Of a stretch of 64,000 nucleotides of DNA, positions 18,565-27,156 are shown in pieces. Source of the DNA: Paraburkholderia diazotrophica. Lineage in GTDB: Bacteria > Pseudomonadota > Gammaproteobacteria > Burkholderiales > Burkholderiaceae. Each line of letters opens with the position of its first letter. The first letter of the stretch is position 1. The stretch spans positions 1 to 64,000 of the forward strand of contig NZ_FNYE01000005.1 in NCBI RefSeq assembly GCF_900108945.1, written 5' to 3'. A model generated the notes under the pieces. The model was not told where the DNA came from. It saw only the letters and a program-made list of their open reading frames with translations, and did not search any database. Made by a program: the position numbers and the translations under genes.

Positions 18565-19869
18565 ATGAAACCACCACCCGCCGGCAACAACGGGCAGGAG
18601 ACCTTCGACACACTCGTCGGCGAAACCCGTCGCGAACCTGAGATCAGCCTGCCGCGTCAGACGCCGTTCCAGCGTTTCTGGTGCACGCGCGTGCTGTCGT
18701 CGCTGTCATTCCAGATGCTGGCCGTCGCGATGGGCTGGCATATCTATGCGCTCACGCATAGCGCGTTCGCGCTCGGCCTCGTCGGGCTCGCGCAGTTTCT
18801 GCCGATGTTCGTGCTGACGCTCGTCGTCGGCCAGGTCGCGGATCGTTACGACCGGCGGCGCATCGCGGCCATCTGCCAGGGACTCGAATGTGCAGCCGCC
18901 GCCCTGTTCGCGTGGAGCACGTTCGGCGGCTGGATCAGCGCGCCCGTGATCTATGGGCTTGCCGCATGCGTCGGCGCAGCGCGCGCGTTCGAATCCCCGG
19001 CCGTCGCGTCGCTGTTGCCGGGCGTCGTGCCGCGCGCTCAGCTGTCGCAGGCGACGGCCTGGGCGACGTCCGCGAACCAGGCCGCGCAGATCGGCGGGCC
19101 GGCGCTTGGCGGGCTGCTCTACGGCATCGGCCCCGGCGCGGCGTATCTCGCGTGCACGTTGTCGTTCGCGCTCGCGTCCGCTGCCGTCAGCACGATTCCG
19201 CTGCGCACGAAGCCCGTGCCGCGCGCGCCCGTCACGCTCGAATCGGTGTTCTCCGGCGTGCGCTTCATCCGCAGCCAGCCGGTCATCCTCGGCGCGCTGT
19301 CGCTCGATCTGTTCGCCGTGCTGTTCGGCGGCGCAACAGCGCTGCTGCCGATCTTCGCGCGCGACGTGCTGCATACCGGACCACTCGGGCTCGGCCTGCT
19401 GCGCTCGGCGTCGGCCGTCGGCGCGCTCGGCGGCACGATCTGGCTCGCGCATTTTCCGCTGCGCAAGCGGCCGGGCGCGGCGATGTTCGGCGGTGTGATC
19501 GCATTCGGCATCGCGACGCTCGTGTTCGGGCTGTCGCATTCGTTCATCGTGTCGCTGATGGCGCTGATGGCGCTCGGCGCATCGGATGTGATCAGCGTGG
19601 TCGTGCGCCTGTCGCTCGTGCAGTTGCGCACGCCCGACGACATGCTCGGCCGCGTGAGCGCCGTCAATTCGCTGTTCATCGGCACGTCGAATCAGCTCGG
19701 CGAGTTCGAGTCCGGTGTGACTGCCGGATGGTGGGGCGCGCAGGCCGCTGTGCTCGTCGGCGGCTGCGCGACCATTGCGATCGCGCTGCTGTGGATGCGG
19801 CTTTTCCCCGAATTGCGCCGCACGTGCACGCTTGAACGCGAAGAACACGGCGGTGCTGCGGACGCATGA
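18565..19869 (+). CDS. MFS transporter (EntS/MdfA-like exporter)
   Basis: 434 residues with 12 predicted membrane helices in the inner membrane. The N-terminus has a cytoplasmic ~40-residue lead, then FWCTRVLSSLSFQMLAVAMGWHIYAL. The loop 2-3 motif is GQVADRYDRRRI, the typical MFS G-x3-D-R/K-x-G-R/K signature. The family resembles EntS-type drug/siderophore exporters (long NQAAQIGGPALGGLLYG helix 5). The frame is open far upstream, but composition before this ATG is shadow-like. No strong ribosome binding site precedes it. Substrate unknown. Confidence 0.8.
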   Translation: MKPPPAGNNGQETFDTLVGETRREPEISLPRQTPFQRFWCTRVLSSLSFQMLAVAMGWHIYALTHSAFALGLVGLAQFLPMFVLTLVVGQVADRYDRRRIAAICQGLECAAAALFAWSTFGGWISAPVIYGLAACVGAARAFESPAVASLLPGVVPRAQLSQATAWATSANQAAQIGGPALGGLLYGIGPGAAYLACTLSFALASAAVSTIPLRTKPVPRAPVTLESVFSGVRFIRSQPVILGALSLDLFAVLFGGATALLPIFARDVLHTGPLGLGLLRSASAVGALGGTIWLAHFPLRKRPGAAMFGGVIAFGIATLVFGLSHSFIVSLMALMALGASDVISVVVRLSLVQLRTPDDMLGRVSAVNSLFIGTSNQLGEFESGVTAGWWGAQAAVLVGGCATIAIALLWMRLFPELRRTCTLEREEHGGAADA

Positions 19870-19998
19870 TACGGATGCATATCTATCGGTGCGGATGATG
19901 CGGGCAATCGGGCGCGTCGATTGCGTATTCGCTGGACAGATCGGCTGCAAAAGAACAGTGCGGTCATCCATCCCGACGCCAACGCCAAGGAGACGCAG

Positions 19999-20463
19999 AT
20001 GCGCCACACGCAACGCCACCATCGAATGTCCGCGCTTCGTCGAATCAGCACGACCGCAGTCATTGCGATCACCGCGCTGGGTCCGCTAACCGTCCGCGCC
20101 GACGATGCGCCCAATCCTTGCGCTGCACTCAAGCGTATCGTCGCGGCCGCGCCGACGGGATTTTCGCAACTGACGCCCGACGACGGCAAAGGCGTCGCGC
20201 AGCCATACGGCAACGACGCACAATGCGGCACGACAAAAGGCACTTACGAATGCATGTGGACGCCGACGGGAGGCGCGGGATCGAGCACGACAGCCTTGCA
20301 GGCCGTCGCCGCTGACATCGCGTCGTGCCTGCCCGACGCGACGCACGACGTAAACTCGCCGGCGCGTCAGCACTTCTACATCGGCCCACGCGACGCGCGC
20401 ACGCAGATCACCGCGATGCCCGCCGGCGCGAGCAGGCTGAAACTGATCGTGTCCGGCAAGTAG
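19999..20463 (+). CDS. hypothetical periplasmic protein
   Basis: 154 residues; AGGAGA lies 5 bases before the ATG. Signal peptide with a basic start (MRHTQRHHRMSALRR) and cleavage after TVRA (about residue 35). The mature part has four Cys (NPCAAL, AQCGTT, YECMW, ASCLPD), likely two disulfides, and ends KLIVSGK. No family recognised. Downstream of the MFS gene by 130 bp on the same strand. Confidence 0.65.
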   Translation: MRHTQRHHRMSALRRISTTAVIAITALGPLTVRADDAPNPCAALKRIVAAAPTGFSQLTPDDGKGVAQPYGNDAQCGTTKGTYECMWTPTGGAGSSTTALQAVAADIASCLPDATHDVNSPARQHFYIGPRDARTQITAMPAGASRLKLIVSGK

Positions 20464-20517
20464 CGCGGCATCCGCGCGGCGCGATCACGCGGCCGCGCTA
20501 TCGCGCATGATCGAGCA

Positions 20518-20748
20518 CTATTGTGTGCGATACCAGACGCGAATGCCCGAATACCAGTGGCTCACGCTCGTATCGTCGCCGGAGCCGAACGTCGACAGGC
20601 TTTCGACGTTGATCACATCGATGTCGTGCTCGGCAATCCACGCATTCGCGCGATCGACGAGCGCGGCTGCGTTTTCGTACACGTGCCCTCGAATCACGTG
20701 GCGTTGCATGACTTGCCGTTCGAAATCCTGGAACGCGATCTTGCTCAT
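20518..20748 (-). CDS. hypothetical protein, 76 aa
   Basis: GGAGACGACACATG gives a good binding site. Sequence MSKIAFQDFERQVMQRHVIRG... with a HDIDVINVESLSTF strand and a C-terminal HWYSGIRVWYRTQ, which suggests a small alpha/beta soluble protein. No family name can be given. Convergent with the periplasmic protein gene. Confidence 0.6.
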   Translation of the reverse strand: MSKIAFQDFERQVMQRHVIRGHVYENAAALVDRANAWIAEHDIDVINVESLSTFGSGDDTSVSHWYSGIRVWYRTQ

Positions 20749-20868
20749 GTGTCGTCTCCGCTGGTCAGGCTGTTCTTGATGTAGCGCCCTCGCGAAAGAG
20801 TCTAGCAACGGCGGGACGGGAGCGGCAATTGCTTGATGGAAAGCGGCTATTGTCAAAGGGAGCGTCTC

Positions 20869-21054
20869 ATGAGCAACGAAAAGCAACGCACGGGCACCAC
20901 GAGTCCCGGCAGCGACGTCGAACATCCGAAGCACCCTGTCCACAGCGATAACGAAAAGAGCAAGATGCCCGAGCGCGACGACGACGCCCGCAAGCAGTCG
21001 CCTTCCGATCGTCCGGGCAAAAAGCCGGGCGAAGGCGAGCCGTCCGTCGGCTGA
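20869..21054 (+). CDS. small hydrophilic, probably disordered protein, 61 aa
   Basis: AAGGGAG stands 6-7 bases before the ATG. MSNEKQRTGTTSPGSDVEH... is Lys/Asp/Pro/Ser-rich with no hydrophobic core, resembling stress-induced disordered proteins. No family recognised; no neighbour on the same operon is clear. Confidence 0.55.
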   Translation: MSNEKQRTGTTSPGSDVEHPKHPVHSDNEKSKMPERDDDARKQSPSDRPGKKPGEGEPSVG

Positions 21055-21283
21055 AGCAAAAGCACGCGTCGAAAGCCGTTCGCTGCAAAAATGCCGCAGC
21101 CTGCGCGCGATGCAGCACGATCGCTTGAGTGCAATCCGCGCATTGTCCTGCGACGCAGACGCATTTTTGGCGGAATTATTTCTGGTTATTTTTTCGTCGC
21201 CTTCATCTACTTTGCTCCCAGCAGCGAAACGCTTCGTCATGTGAAGCGCTTGCTGCGACCACATGGGAGCGAGGCGGAAAACA

Positions 21284-22261
21284 ATGACGACATCCAGCAA
21301 GGTTTCCATTTGCGTGCCGACGTGCAACAGGCCCGATTTGATCGTCCAGTGTGTCGACTCGTGCCTGACTCAAACCCATATGAACGTCGAGATCCTGATC
21401 GGCGACGATTCGAGCGACGCCCGCACGCAACGCCTGATCGAAGCGCGTTATGCGCACGATGCGCGCATCCGCTATGTGAAGAACGAGCCGCCGCTCGGGC
21501 AGGCGCGCAATGTCGCGAGCCTCTTCGCGCGCGCGAGCGGCGACAAGATCTCGTTGATCCACGACGACGATTACTTCGCGAAGGACGGCATCGAAAGTCT
21601 GCTGGCGTTGTGGCAGTCGCATCCACAGCTCGAAGTCGCGTTCGCGGACCAGTACGAGGTCGATGCGCGCGGACACGTCGATCTGTCGAAGAGTGACGCC
21701 CTCAACGCGGACTTCCATCGCATCGAGCCCGCGCAAGGCATGCAGCAGCAGCCAGGACGCACGGGGCTCGTGCAGATGTTCCCGAACAACGGATGGATGG
21801 CGAATGCCGATCTCGTCAAGCGGATCGGCTATCGCGACGACGTCGGCATGTGCTGCGATTACGTGTTCGGGTCCGAGCTTTGCGTTGCGGCATCGCAGGT
21901 GTATTACCTGCATCGGTATGTGTCGTACTACCGCAAGACCGACGCTTCGATTTCGCGCAGCACACGCGGCTCGACGTTCGCCGCGTCGTTGACGGCCTTC
22001 GAGTTCGTGTCGGGACTGTCGCTCGATGTCTCGCTCGAACCGGCGCGCAAGCTGGCGTTGCGACGGCTCGCGCCTATCGTCGTGTCGCTGTACGCGAAAA
22101 ACGACGCGCCTTGGGCCGCGCTGCGCGTCGCGCTCGCGCATCTGTATGCGTATCGGTATGGGCGCGATGCGCGGCTCTACTACCATCTGTCGCTGATCGC
22201 GCGCGCGTTCGTCTCGATGCGGTGGCGCGGTCTGCCGCCTTGCGCGCCGAAATTTCCGTAA
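21284..22261 (+). CDS. family 2 glycosyltransferase
   Basis: 325 residues. GT-A fold signatures: SKVSICVPTCNRPDLIVQCVDS at the start, EILIGDDSSDARTQ, the metal-binding DxD-like ISLIHDDDYF at about 97-106, and acceptor-side NNGWMANADLVKRIGYRDDVGMCCDY. The C-terminal ~80 residues are helical and basic. It would transfer a sugar from a nucleotide sugar to an envelope acceptor. It stands alone, without other polysaccharide genes. An ATG 7 codons upstream (21263) has no better site. Confidence 0.85.
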   Translation: MTTSSKVSICVPTCNRPDLIVQCVDSCLTQTHMNVEILIGDDSSDARTQRLIEARYAHDARIRYVKNEPPLGQARNVASLFARASGDKISLIHDDDYFAKDGIESLLALWQSHPQLEVAFADQYEVDARGHVDLSKSDALNADFHRIEPAQGMQQQPGRTGLVQMFPNNGWMANADLVKRIGYRDDVGMCCDYVFGSELCVAASQVYYLHRYVSYYRKTDASISRSTRGSTFAASLTAFEFVSGLSLDVSLEPARKLALRRLAPIVVSLYAKNDAPWAALRVALAHLYAYRYGRDARLYYHLSLIARAFVSMRWRGLPPCAPKFP

Positions 22262-22291
22262 CAGCGCGGCCACGAAGAACGACGCGGGCAT

Positions 22292-22326
22292 AAAAAAAAA
22301 ACGGCTCTGTTCATCGAACAGAGCCG
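22292..22326 (-). terminator. intrinsic terminator of kgtP
   Basis: CGGCTCTGTTC (22302-22312) and GAACAGAGCCG (22316-22326) form an 11-bp perfect stem with a 3-base loop; on the minus strand it is followed by a run of ten T (A tract at 22292-22301). It stops the kgtP transcript and, facing the other way, may also block the glycosyltransferase transcript. Confidence 0.9.
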
Positions 22327-22359
22327 CTTCGTGCATCACATCGCGTCAGACCGGGCGCA

Positions 22360-23655
22360 TCACGGTTCGTTGCGCAGATACCCTACCTTCGACGGATCGC
22401 GCATGCGGAACGACACGAGACCCGCGATCGCGCACATCGCCGTGACGTACCAGTAGAACGACGATTCGCTGCCCGCCTGCTTGAGCCACAGTGCGACGTA
22501 TTCCGCCGAGCCGCCGAAGATTGCATTCGCGACCGCATACGACAGGCCGACGCCGAGCGCCCGCACTTCCGGCGGGAACATCTCGGCCTTGATCAGGCCG
22601 CTGATCGACGTATAGAAGCTGACGATGGCGAGCGCGGTCACGACGAGCGCGAATGCCGCGACGGGGCTCGTCACATCCTTCAGCGCATGCAGCAGCGGCA
22701 CCGTGCCGATCGTCGCGAAGAAGCCGAACAGCAGCATCGAGTTGCGGCGGCCGATACGATCCGACAATGCGCCGAACAGCGGCTGCATCACCATGTACAC
22801 GAAGAGAGCGGCCGTCATCACGTTGCTCGCCGTCTTCGCATGCATGCCCGCCGTGTTGACCAGGTACTTCTGCATGTACGTCGTGAACGTGTAGAAAATC
22901 AGCGAGCCGCCTGCCGTGAAGCCAAGCACCGTGAAGAACGCGCCCTTGTGCTGCCACATCCCGCGCAGCGTGCCCGCTTCCTTGCGCCGACGCATCTCGG
23001 CTGTCGTCGTTTCGTCGAGTGAGCGGCGCAGATACAGCGCGACCAGCGCCGAGAGCGCGCCGACCACGAACGGAATCCGCCAACCCCACGCCTTCAGTTC
23101 TTCCGTCGTCAGCACTTGTTGCAGGATCACGAGCACGAGCAGCGCGAACAGCTGCCCGCCGATCAGCGTCACGTACTGGAACGACGCAAAGAAGCCGCGA
23201 CGCCCTTGCAGCGCGACCTCGCTCATGTACGTTGCGCTGGTGCCGTACTCGCCGCCCACGGACAGGCCCTGGAACAGACGCGCAACCAGCAGCAACAGCG
23301 GCGCGAGCGCGCCGATCTGCGCATAGGTGGGCACCACGGCGATCACGAGCGAGCCGCCGCACATCATGAACACCGACACCATCATCGCGAAGCGCCGGCC
23401 GCGTTTGTCGGCGAGACGTCCGAAGAACCAGCCGCCGATCGGGCGCATCAGGAAGCCCGCCGCGAATACGCCCGCCGTATTCAGCAGTTGCGCCGTCGTG
23501 TCGCCCTTCGGAAAGAACGCGGGCGCGAAGTACAGCGCGCAAAACGAGTAGACATAGAAATCGAACCACTCGACGAGGTTGCCCGATGAGGCACCCACGA
23601 TTGCGAAGATGCGTCGCCGGGTGTCGCTGGGAGTGAAGACGGTTGTGTCGGTCAT
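22360..23655 (-). CDS. kgtP: alpha-ketoglutarate:H+ symporter
   Basis: 431 residues (E. coli KgtP 432) of the metabolite:H+ symporter branch of MFS. The match to KgtP is strong throughout: [80 protein letters not shown] and [20 protein letters not shown]. It imports 2-oxoglutarate across the inner membrane using the proton gradient. AAGGGA lies 9 bases before the ATG. Monocistronic, with its own terminator. No sensor-kinase pair is next to it. Confidence 0.93.
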   Translation of the reverse strand: MTDTTVFTPSDTRRRIFAIVGASSGNLVEWFDFYVYSFCALYFAPAFFPKGDTTAQLLNTAGVFAAGFLMRPIGGWFFGRLADKRGRRFAMMVSVFMMCGGSLVIAVVPTYAQIGALAPLLLLVARLFQGLSVGGEYGTSATYMSEVALQGRRGFFASFQYVTLIGGQLFALLVLVILQQVLTTEELKAWGWRIPFVVGALSALVALYLRRSLDETTTAEMRRRKEAGTLRGMWQHKGAFFTVLGFTAGGSLIFYTFTTYMQKYLVNTAGMHAKTASNVMTAALFVYMVMQPLFGALSDRIGRRNSMLLFGFFATIGTVPLLHALKDVTSPVAAFALVVTALAIVSFYTSISGLIKAEMFPPEVRALGVGLSYAVANAIFGGSAEYVALWLKQAGSESSFYWYVTAMCAIAGLVSFRMRDPSKVGYLRNEP

Positions 23656-24010
23656 GCTGGTGTCGGTCCCTTCTAACAGGTTTTAGCGGTCGTGACGCCG
23701 CCTTGTATTGCGCTGAAGCCGGTTTTTCAGCGAGGTTTCGATCCCGTTGCAGTCGGGTTTCAGCGCGCGTGCGAGATTGTAGAAAAACGTAAGCTTTGAC
23801 GCGGTCGGTATCTTAACGGATATCCATGGATAACGGCGCCTGGACGCGCATCTGAAGCGTTTTGTGCCGGGCGTGGCCGCCGCGTGGCCTGCGGGCAGAA
23901 GCGCGAGCGCGACCGCGCCGCATGCGTCAAGCGCACAAAAAAGCCAGCCCGGAGGCTGGCTCTCATCACGATTGCTGTGCGCGGGCCCGTCAAACGCGCG
24001 TCAATTCTCG
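23656..24010. other. kgtP upstream region and spoVR 3' region
   Basis: 355 bp. The kgtP promoter must lie at its left part; at its right part is the spoVR terminator (23937-23960). No gene seen. Confidence 0.5.
23937..23960 (-). terminator. intrinsic terminator of the prkA-yeaH-spoVR operon
   Basis: GCCAGCC (23943-23949), loop of four, GGCTGGC (23954-23960); on the minus strand it is followed by six T (23937-23942). It lies 50 bp after the spoVR stop. Confidence 0.88.
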
Positions 24011-25534
24011 TCAAACGCGAATCGCGGGCGCCGTATAACGGCACTCGTAGCGCTTTCTGACCGTCCCGTTTTCGTCGACACTTTCCAGGTACACGTCGAA
24101 CTGCCACAAGCGCGCCATGTGCTTGAGCACTTCGTCGCTGTCGTTCGACAGATGCCGGTTGTCGCTCATGAAGTGACGCAGCGTGAGACTGCGGTCGCCG
24201 CGCGTATTCACGGAATACACCTGGATATTCGGCTCGCGATGATGCATGTCGTACTGACGCGACAGCGCCTGACGCACGTATTGGTAGCCGCTGTCGTCGT
24301 GGATCGCGGAGACCTCGAGCGCATCGCGCATGTCGTCGTCGAGCACCGAGAAGAGGCGCATTTCGCGGATCAGATGCGGCGACAGGTACTGCGCGATAAA
24401 GCTCTCGTCCTTGAAGTTGCGCATCGCGTAGTGCATCGCCTGCAGCCACGGACTGCCCGCGAGTTCCGGGAACCACTTGCGGTCCTCTTCCGTCGGGTTT
24501 TCGCAGACGCGGCGAATGTCGCTCATCATCGAAAAGCCGAGCGCGTACGGATTGATGCCGCTGTAGTACGGCTTCGTGACGGGCGGCTGATAGACGACGT
24601 TGCTGTGCGAATGGAGGAACTCCATCATGAAGCCGTCTTCGAGCTTGCCCTCGTTGTACAGCGTATTGAGCAGCGTGTAATGCCAGAACGTGGCCCAGCC
24701 TTCGTTCATCACCTGCGTCTGACGCTGCGGATAGAAGTACTGCCCGATCTTGCGCACGATGCGGATGACTTCGCGCTCCCACGGCTCCAGCAGCGGCGCG
24801 TTCTTTTCCGCGAAATACAGCAGGTTTTCCTGCGGCTCCGGCGGATAACGCTCTTCCACTTCCTCCGGCATGGGCGTGTGGCGCGTCGGCAGCGTGCGCC
24901 ACAACTCGTTGACCTGCGACTGCAGATACGCTTCGCGTTCGCGGCGCGCTGCGAGTTCTTTCTGCAACGACAGCTTCTGCGGACGCTTGTAGCGGTCCAC
25001 GCCGTAGTTCATCAGCGCATGGCACGAGTCGAGCAGTTCTTCGACGCGGTCGAGCCCATAACGCTCCTCGCATTCCGCGATGTAGTTCTTCGCGTAGACA
25101 AGGTAATCGATGATCGCATGCGCATCCGTCCACAAGCGGAACAGATAGTTGCCCTTGAAGAAAGAGTTGTGCCCATAGGCCGCGTGCGCGATGACGAGCG
25201 CCTGCATCGTCATCGTGTTCTCTTCCATCAGATACGCAATGCAAGGATTCGAGTTGATGACGATCTCATACGCGAGGCCCATTTGCCCGCGTCGGTAGCT
25301 CTTTTCGGTAGCGAGAAAATGCTTGCCGAATGACCAGTGCCGGTAGTTGACGGGCATGCCGACGGACGCATACGCGTCCATCATCTGTTCGGCGCTGATC
25401 AGTTCGAGCTGGATCGGATAGACATCGAGTTCATATTGCTCCGCAACATGCGCGATATGAGTGTCGTACTCTTCGATCAGTTCGAAGGTCCAGTCGGACG
25501 GACACGGCAACGGCCTTCTGTCGGCAACGTTCAT
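24011..25534 (-). CDS. spoVR: SpoVR family protein
   Basis: 507 residues from this ATG, the usual family length (E. coli YcgB 510). Seen: SDWTFELIEEYD start, HWSFGKHFLATEKSYRRGQMGLAYEIVINSNPCIAYLMEEN, AHAAYGHNSFFKGNYLF, MNEGWATFWHYTLLN and HSHSNVVYQPP. Conserved His/Glu residues suggest a metal site; function is unknown, linked to stress and stationary phase with PrkA and YeaH. AAGGGAAG lies 6 bases before the ATG. An earlier in-frame ATG at 25747 overlaps the yeaH stop as ATGA and would add 71 low-complexity residues absent from the family norm; either start is possible. Confidence 0.92.
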   Translation of the reverse strand: MNVADRRPLPCPSDWTFELIEEYDTHIAHVAEQYELDVYPIQLELISAEQMMDAYASVGMPVNYRHWSFGKHFLATEKSYRRGQMGLAYEIVINSNPCIAYLMEENTMTMQALVIAHAAYGHNSFFKGNYLFRLWTDAHAIIDYLVYAKNYIAECEERYGLDRVEELLDSCHALMNYGVDRYKRPQKLSLQKELAARREREAYLQSQVNELWRTLPTRHTPMPEEVEERYPPEPQENLLYFAEKNAPLLEPWEREVIRIVRKIGQYFYPQRQTQVMNEGWATFWHYTLLNTLYNEGKLEDGFMMEFLHSHSNVVYQPPVTKPYYSGINPYALGFSMMSDIRRVCENPTEEDRKWFPELAGSPWLQAMHYAMRNFKDESFIAQYLSPHLIREMRLFSVLDDDMRDALEVSAIHDDSGYQYVRQALSRQYDMHHREPNIQVYSVNTRGDRSLTLRHFMSDNRHLSNDSDEVLKHMARLWQFDVYLESVDENGTVRKRYECRYTAPAIRV

Positions 25535-25743
25535 ACGGACTTCCCTTTGCCCTTCGGTGGGCGCCCCGGTGGGTCCTCGTGCTGCAGCTGCGTCAGGCGC
25601 TACGCCTGCTCCGGCATCGGGCGCACGCGTATCCTTCACGTGCGCCGTGTTCGCCTCGGCATGCCCGGCCTCACTTCGCTTCGGCACGCCTTTACGACGC
25701 TCGGGTTGATACCCGCGCGCCTCGTTGTGCAGGTGGCGAGTCG

Positions 25744-27015
25744 TCATGCCGCTTCCACCTGCTTCTCAAACAGCTCGCGGAACACTGGGTAGATATCCGC
25801 AGCCGTCTCGACCTTCTTCATGGCCAGATGCGGCACCATTTGCGCAAGCTGTGCATATTCGAGCCACAGGTTCTGCTCTTCAGGCGTCACCTGAATGTAC
25901 GCAAAATACCGCACCTTATCGAGAATGTCATCCGAGAGGATCTTGCGGCATTTCGGCGAGTCATCGGTCCAGTTGTCGCCATCCGAAGCCTGCGCGCCAT
26001 AAATGTTCCATTCAGTCGGCGAGTAGCGTTCGTCGAGGATCTTCTGCATCAGTTCCAGCGCGCTCGATACGACCGTGCCGCCGCTTTCCGTCGAATGGAA
26101 GAACGTGTCTTCGTCGACTTCTTCGGCGCGCGTGTGGTGCCGGATAAACACCACTTCGATCTTCTCGTAGTTCCGCTTGAGGAACAGATACAGCAGGATG
26201 AAGAAGCGCTTGGCGAGATCCTTGCGCTGCTCGTCCATCGAACCGGATACATCCATCAGACAAAACATCACGGCCTGGCTCGACGGTTGCGGCTGCTTCA
26301 CGCGGTTCACGTAACGCAGATCGAACGGGTCGATAAACGGAATGCGCCAGATGCGGCCGCGCAAATGATGGATGTCCTCTTCGAGCAGCTTGATCTCTTC
26401 GCGACGGTCGGCGGGGTCCGCCTTCATCTCTTCGAGCTGCTTTTCGAGCTCGTGCAATTCGTTGACGAGCGGCGCGCCGAGCGCGATGCGCCGGCCCAGT
26501 GCGCTGCGCAACGAACGCACGACGTCGATGTTGTTCGGCGTGCCCTCCGCCGCCCAGCCCGCGCGGATGCTCTTCCACGTGGGCACGGCGAGCAGATGCG
26601 TTTTGACGAGACGCGGCAATTCGAGGTCGTCGAAGAAGTACTGCATGAATTCTTCGCGGCTCAGTTCGAAAACGAAATCGTCCTGCCCTTCGCCTTCGTT
26701 GCTGGCGCTGCTGCCTCCGCCACCGCCGCCGCCCCCTTGCGGGCGGGGTATCTTGTCGCCGCGTATGTAGTCGGCGTTACCCGGGTGCACCATTTCGCGC
26801 CTGCCGCCCGGACCGTGCCGGAACGACGGCTCCGCGATGTCCTTGCGCGGAATCGTGATGCTCTGGGTGTTCTGAATGTCCTTGATACTCCGGTCGCGCA
26901 CCGCTTCTGACACCGCGCGACGAATATATCCCTTCACGCGACGCAGAAAGCGTTCGCGGTTTGCAATGCTCTTGTTCTTGCCTGCCAGCCTGCGGTCGAT
27001 GATTTGATGAAGCAC
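25744..27015 (-). CDS. yeaH: YeaH/YhbH family protein (DUF444, von Willebrand A-like)
   Basis: 423 residues, cytoplasmic. The N-terminal basic helical part (IIDRRLAGKNKSIANRERFLRR) and SITIPRKDIAEPSFRHGPGG are family hallmarks; an eight-Gly run lies at 94-101. The C-terminal half is a von Willebrand A-like fold with MIDAS motif DVSGSM at 255-260. It is the usual partner of the PrkA kinase and SpoVR in nitrogen-starvation and general stress response. It follows prkA by 141 bp and its stop overlaps the upstream candidate start of spoVR. Confidence 0.93.
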   Translation of the reverse strand: MLHQIIDRRLAGKNKSIANRERFLRRVKGYIRRAVSEAVRDRSIKDIQNTQSITIPRKDIAEPSFRHGPGGRREMVHPGNADYIRGDKIPRPQGGGGGGGGSSASNEGEGQDDFVFELSREEFMQYFFDDLELPRLVKTHLLAVPTWKSIRAGWAAEGTPNNIDVVRSLRSALGRRIALGAPLVNELHELEKQLEEMKADPADRREEIKLLEEDIHHLRGRIWRIPFIDPFDLRYVNRVKQPQPSSQAVMFCLMDVSGSMDEQRKDLAKRFFILLYLFLKRNYEKIEVVFIRHHTRAEEVDEDTFFHSTESGGTVVSSALELMQKILDERYSPTEWNIYGAQASDGDNWTDDSPKCRKILSDDILDKVRYFAYIQVTPEEQNLWLEYAQLAQMVPHLAMKKVETAADIYPVFRELFEKQVEAA

Positions 27016-27156
27016 ATCCGGTCTCCCGCTCCGATTTGGAATACGCGGGGCGCAAGTTGCGCATGCAATGTTATGTCCATGCGGCTTGCGCCTCGCAGGA
27101 GGCCCGCGCCAACCGGGTGAAGCGAACCCGTTCGCGCGGGCTTTGCGCTACGCGTT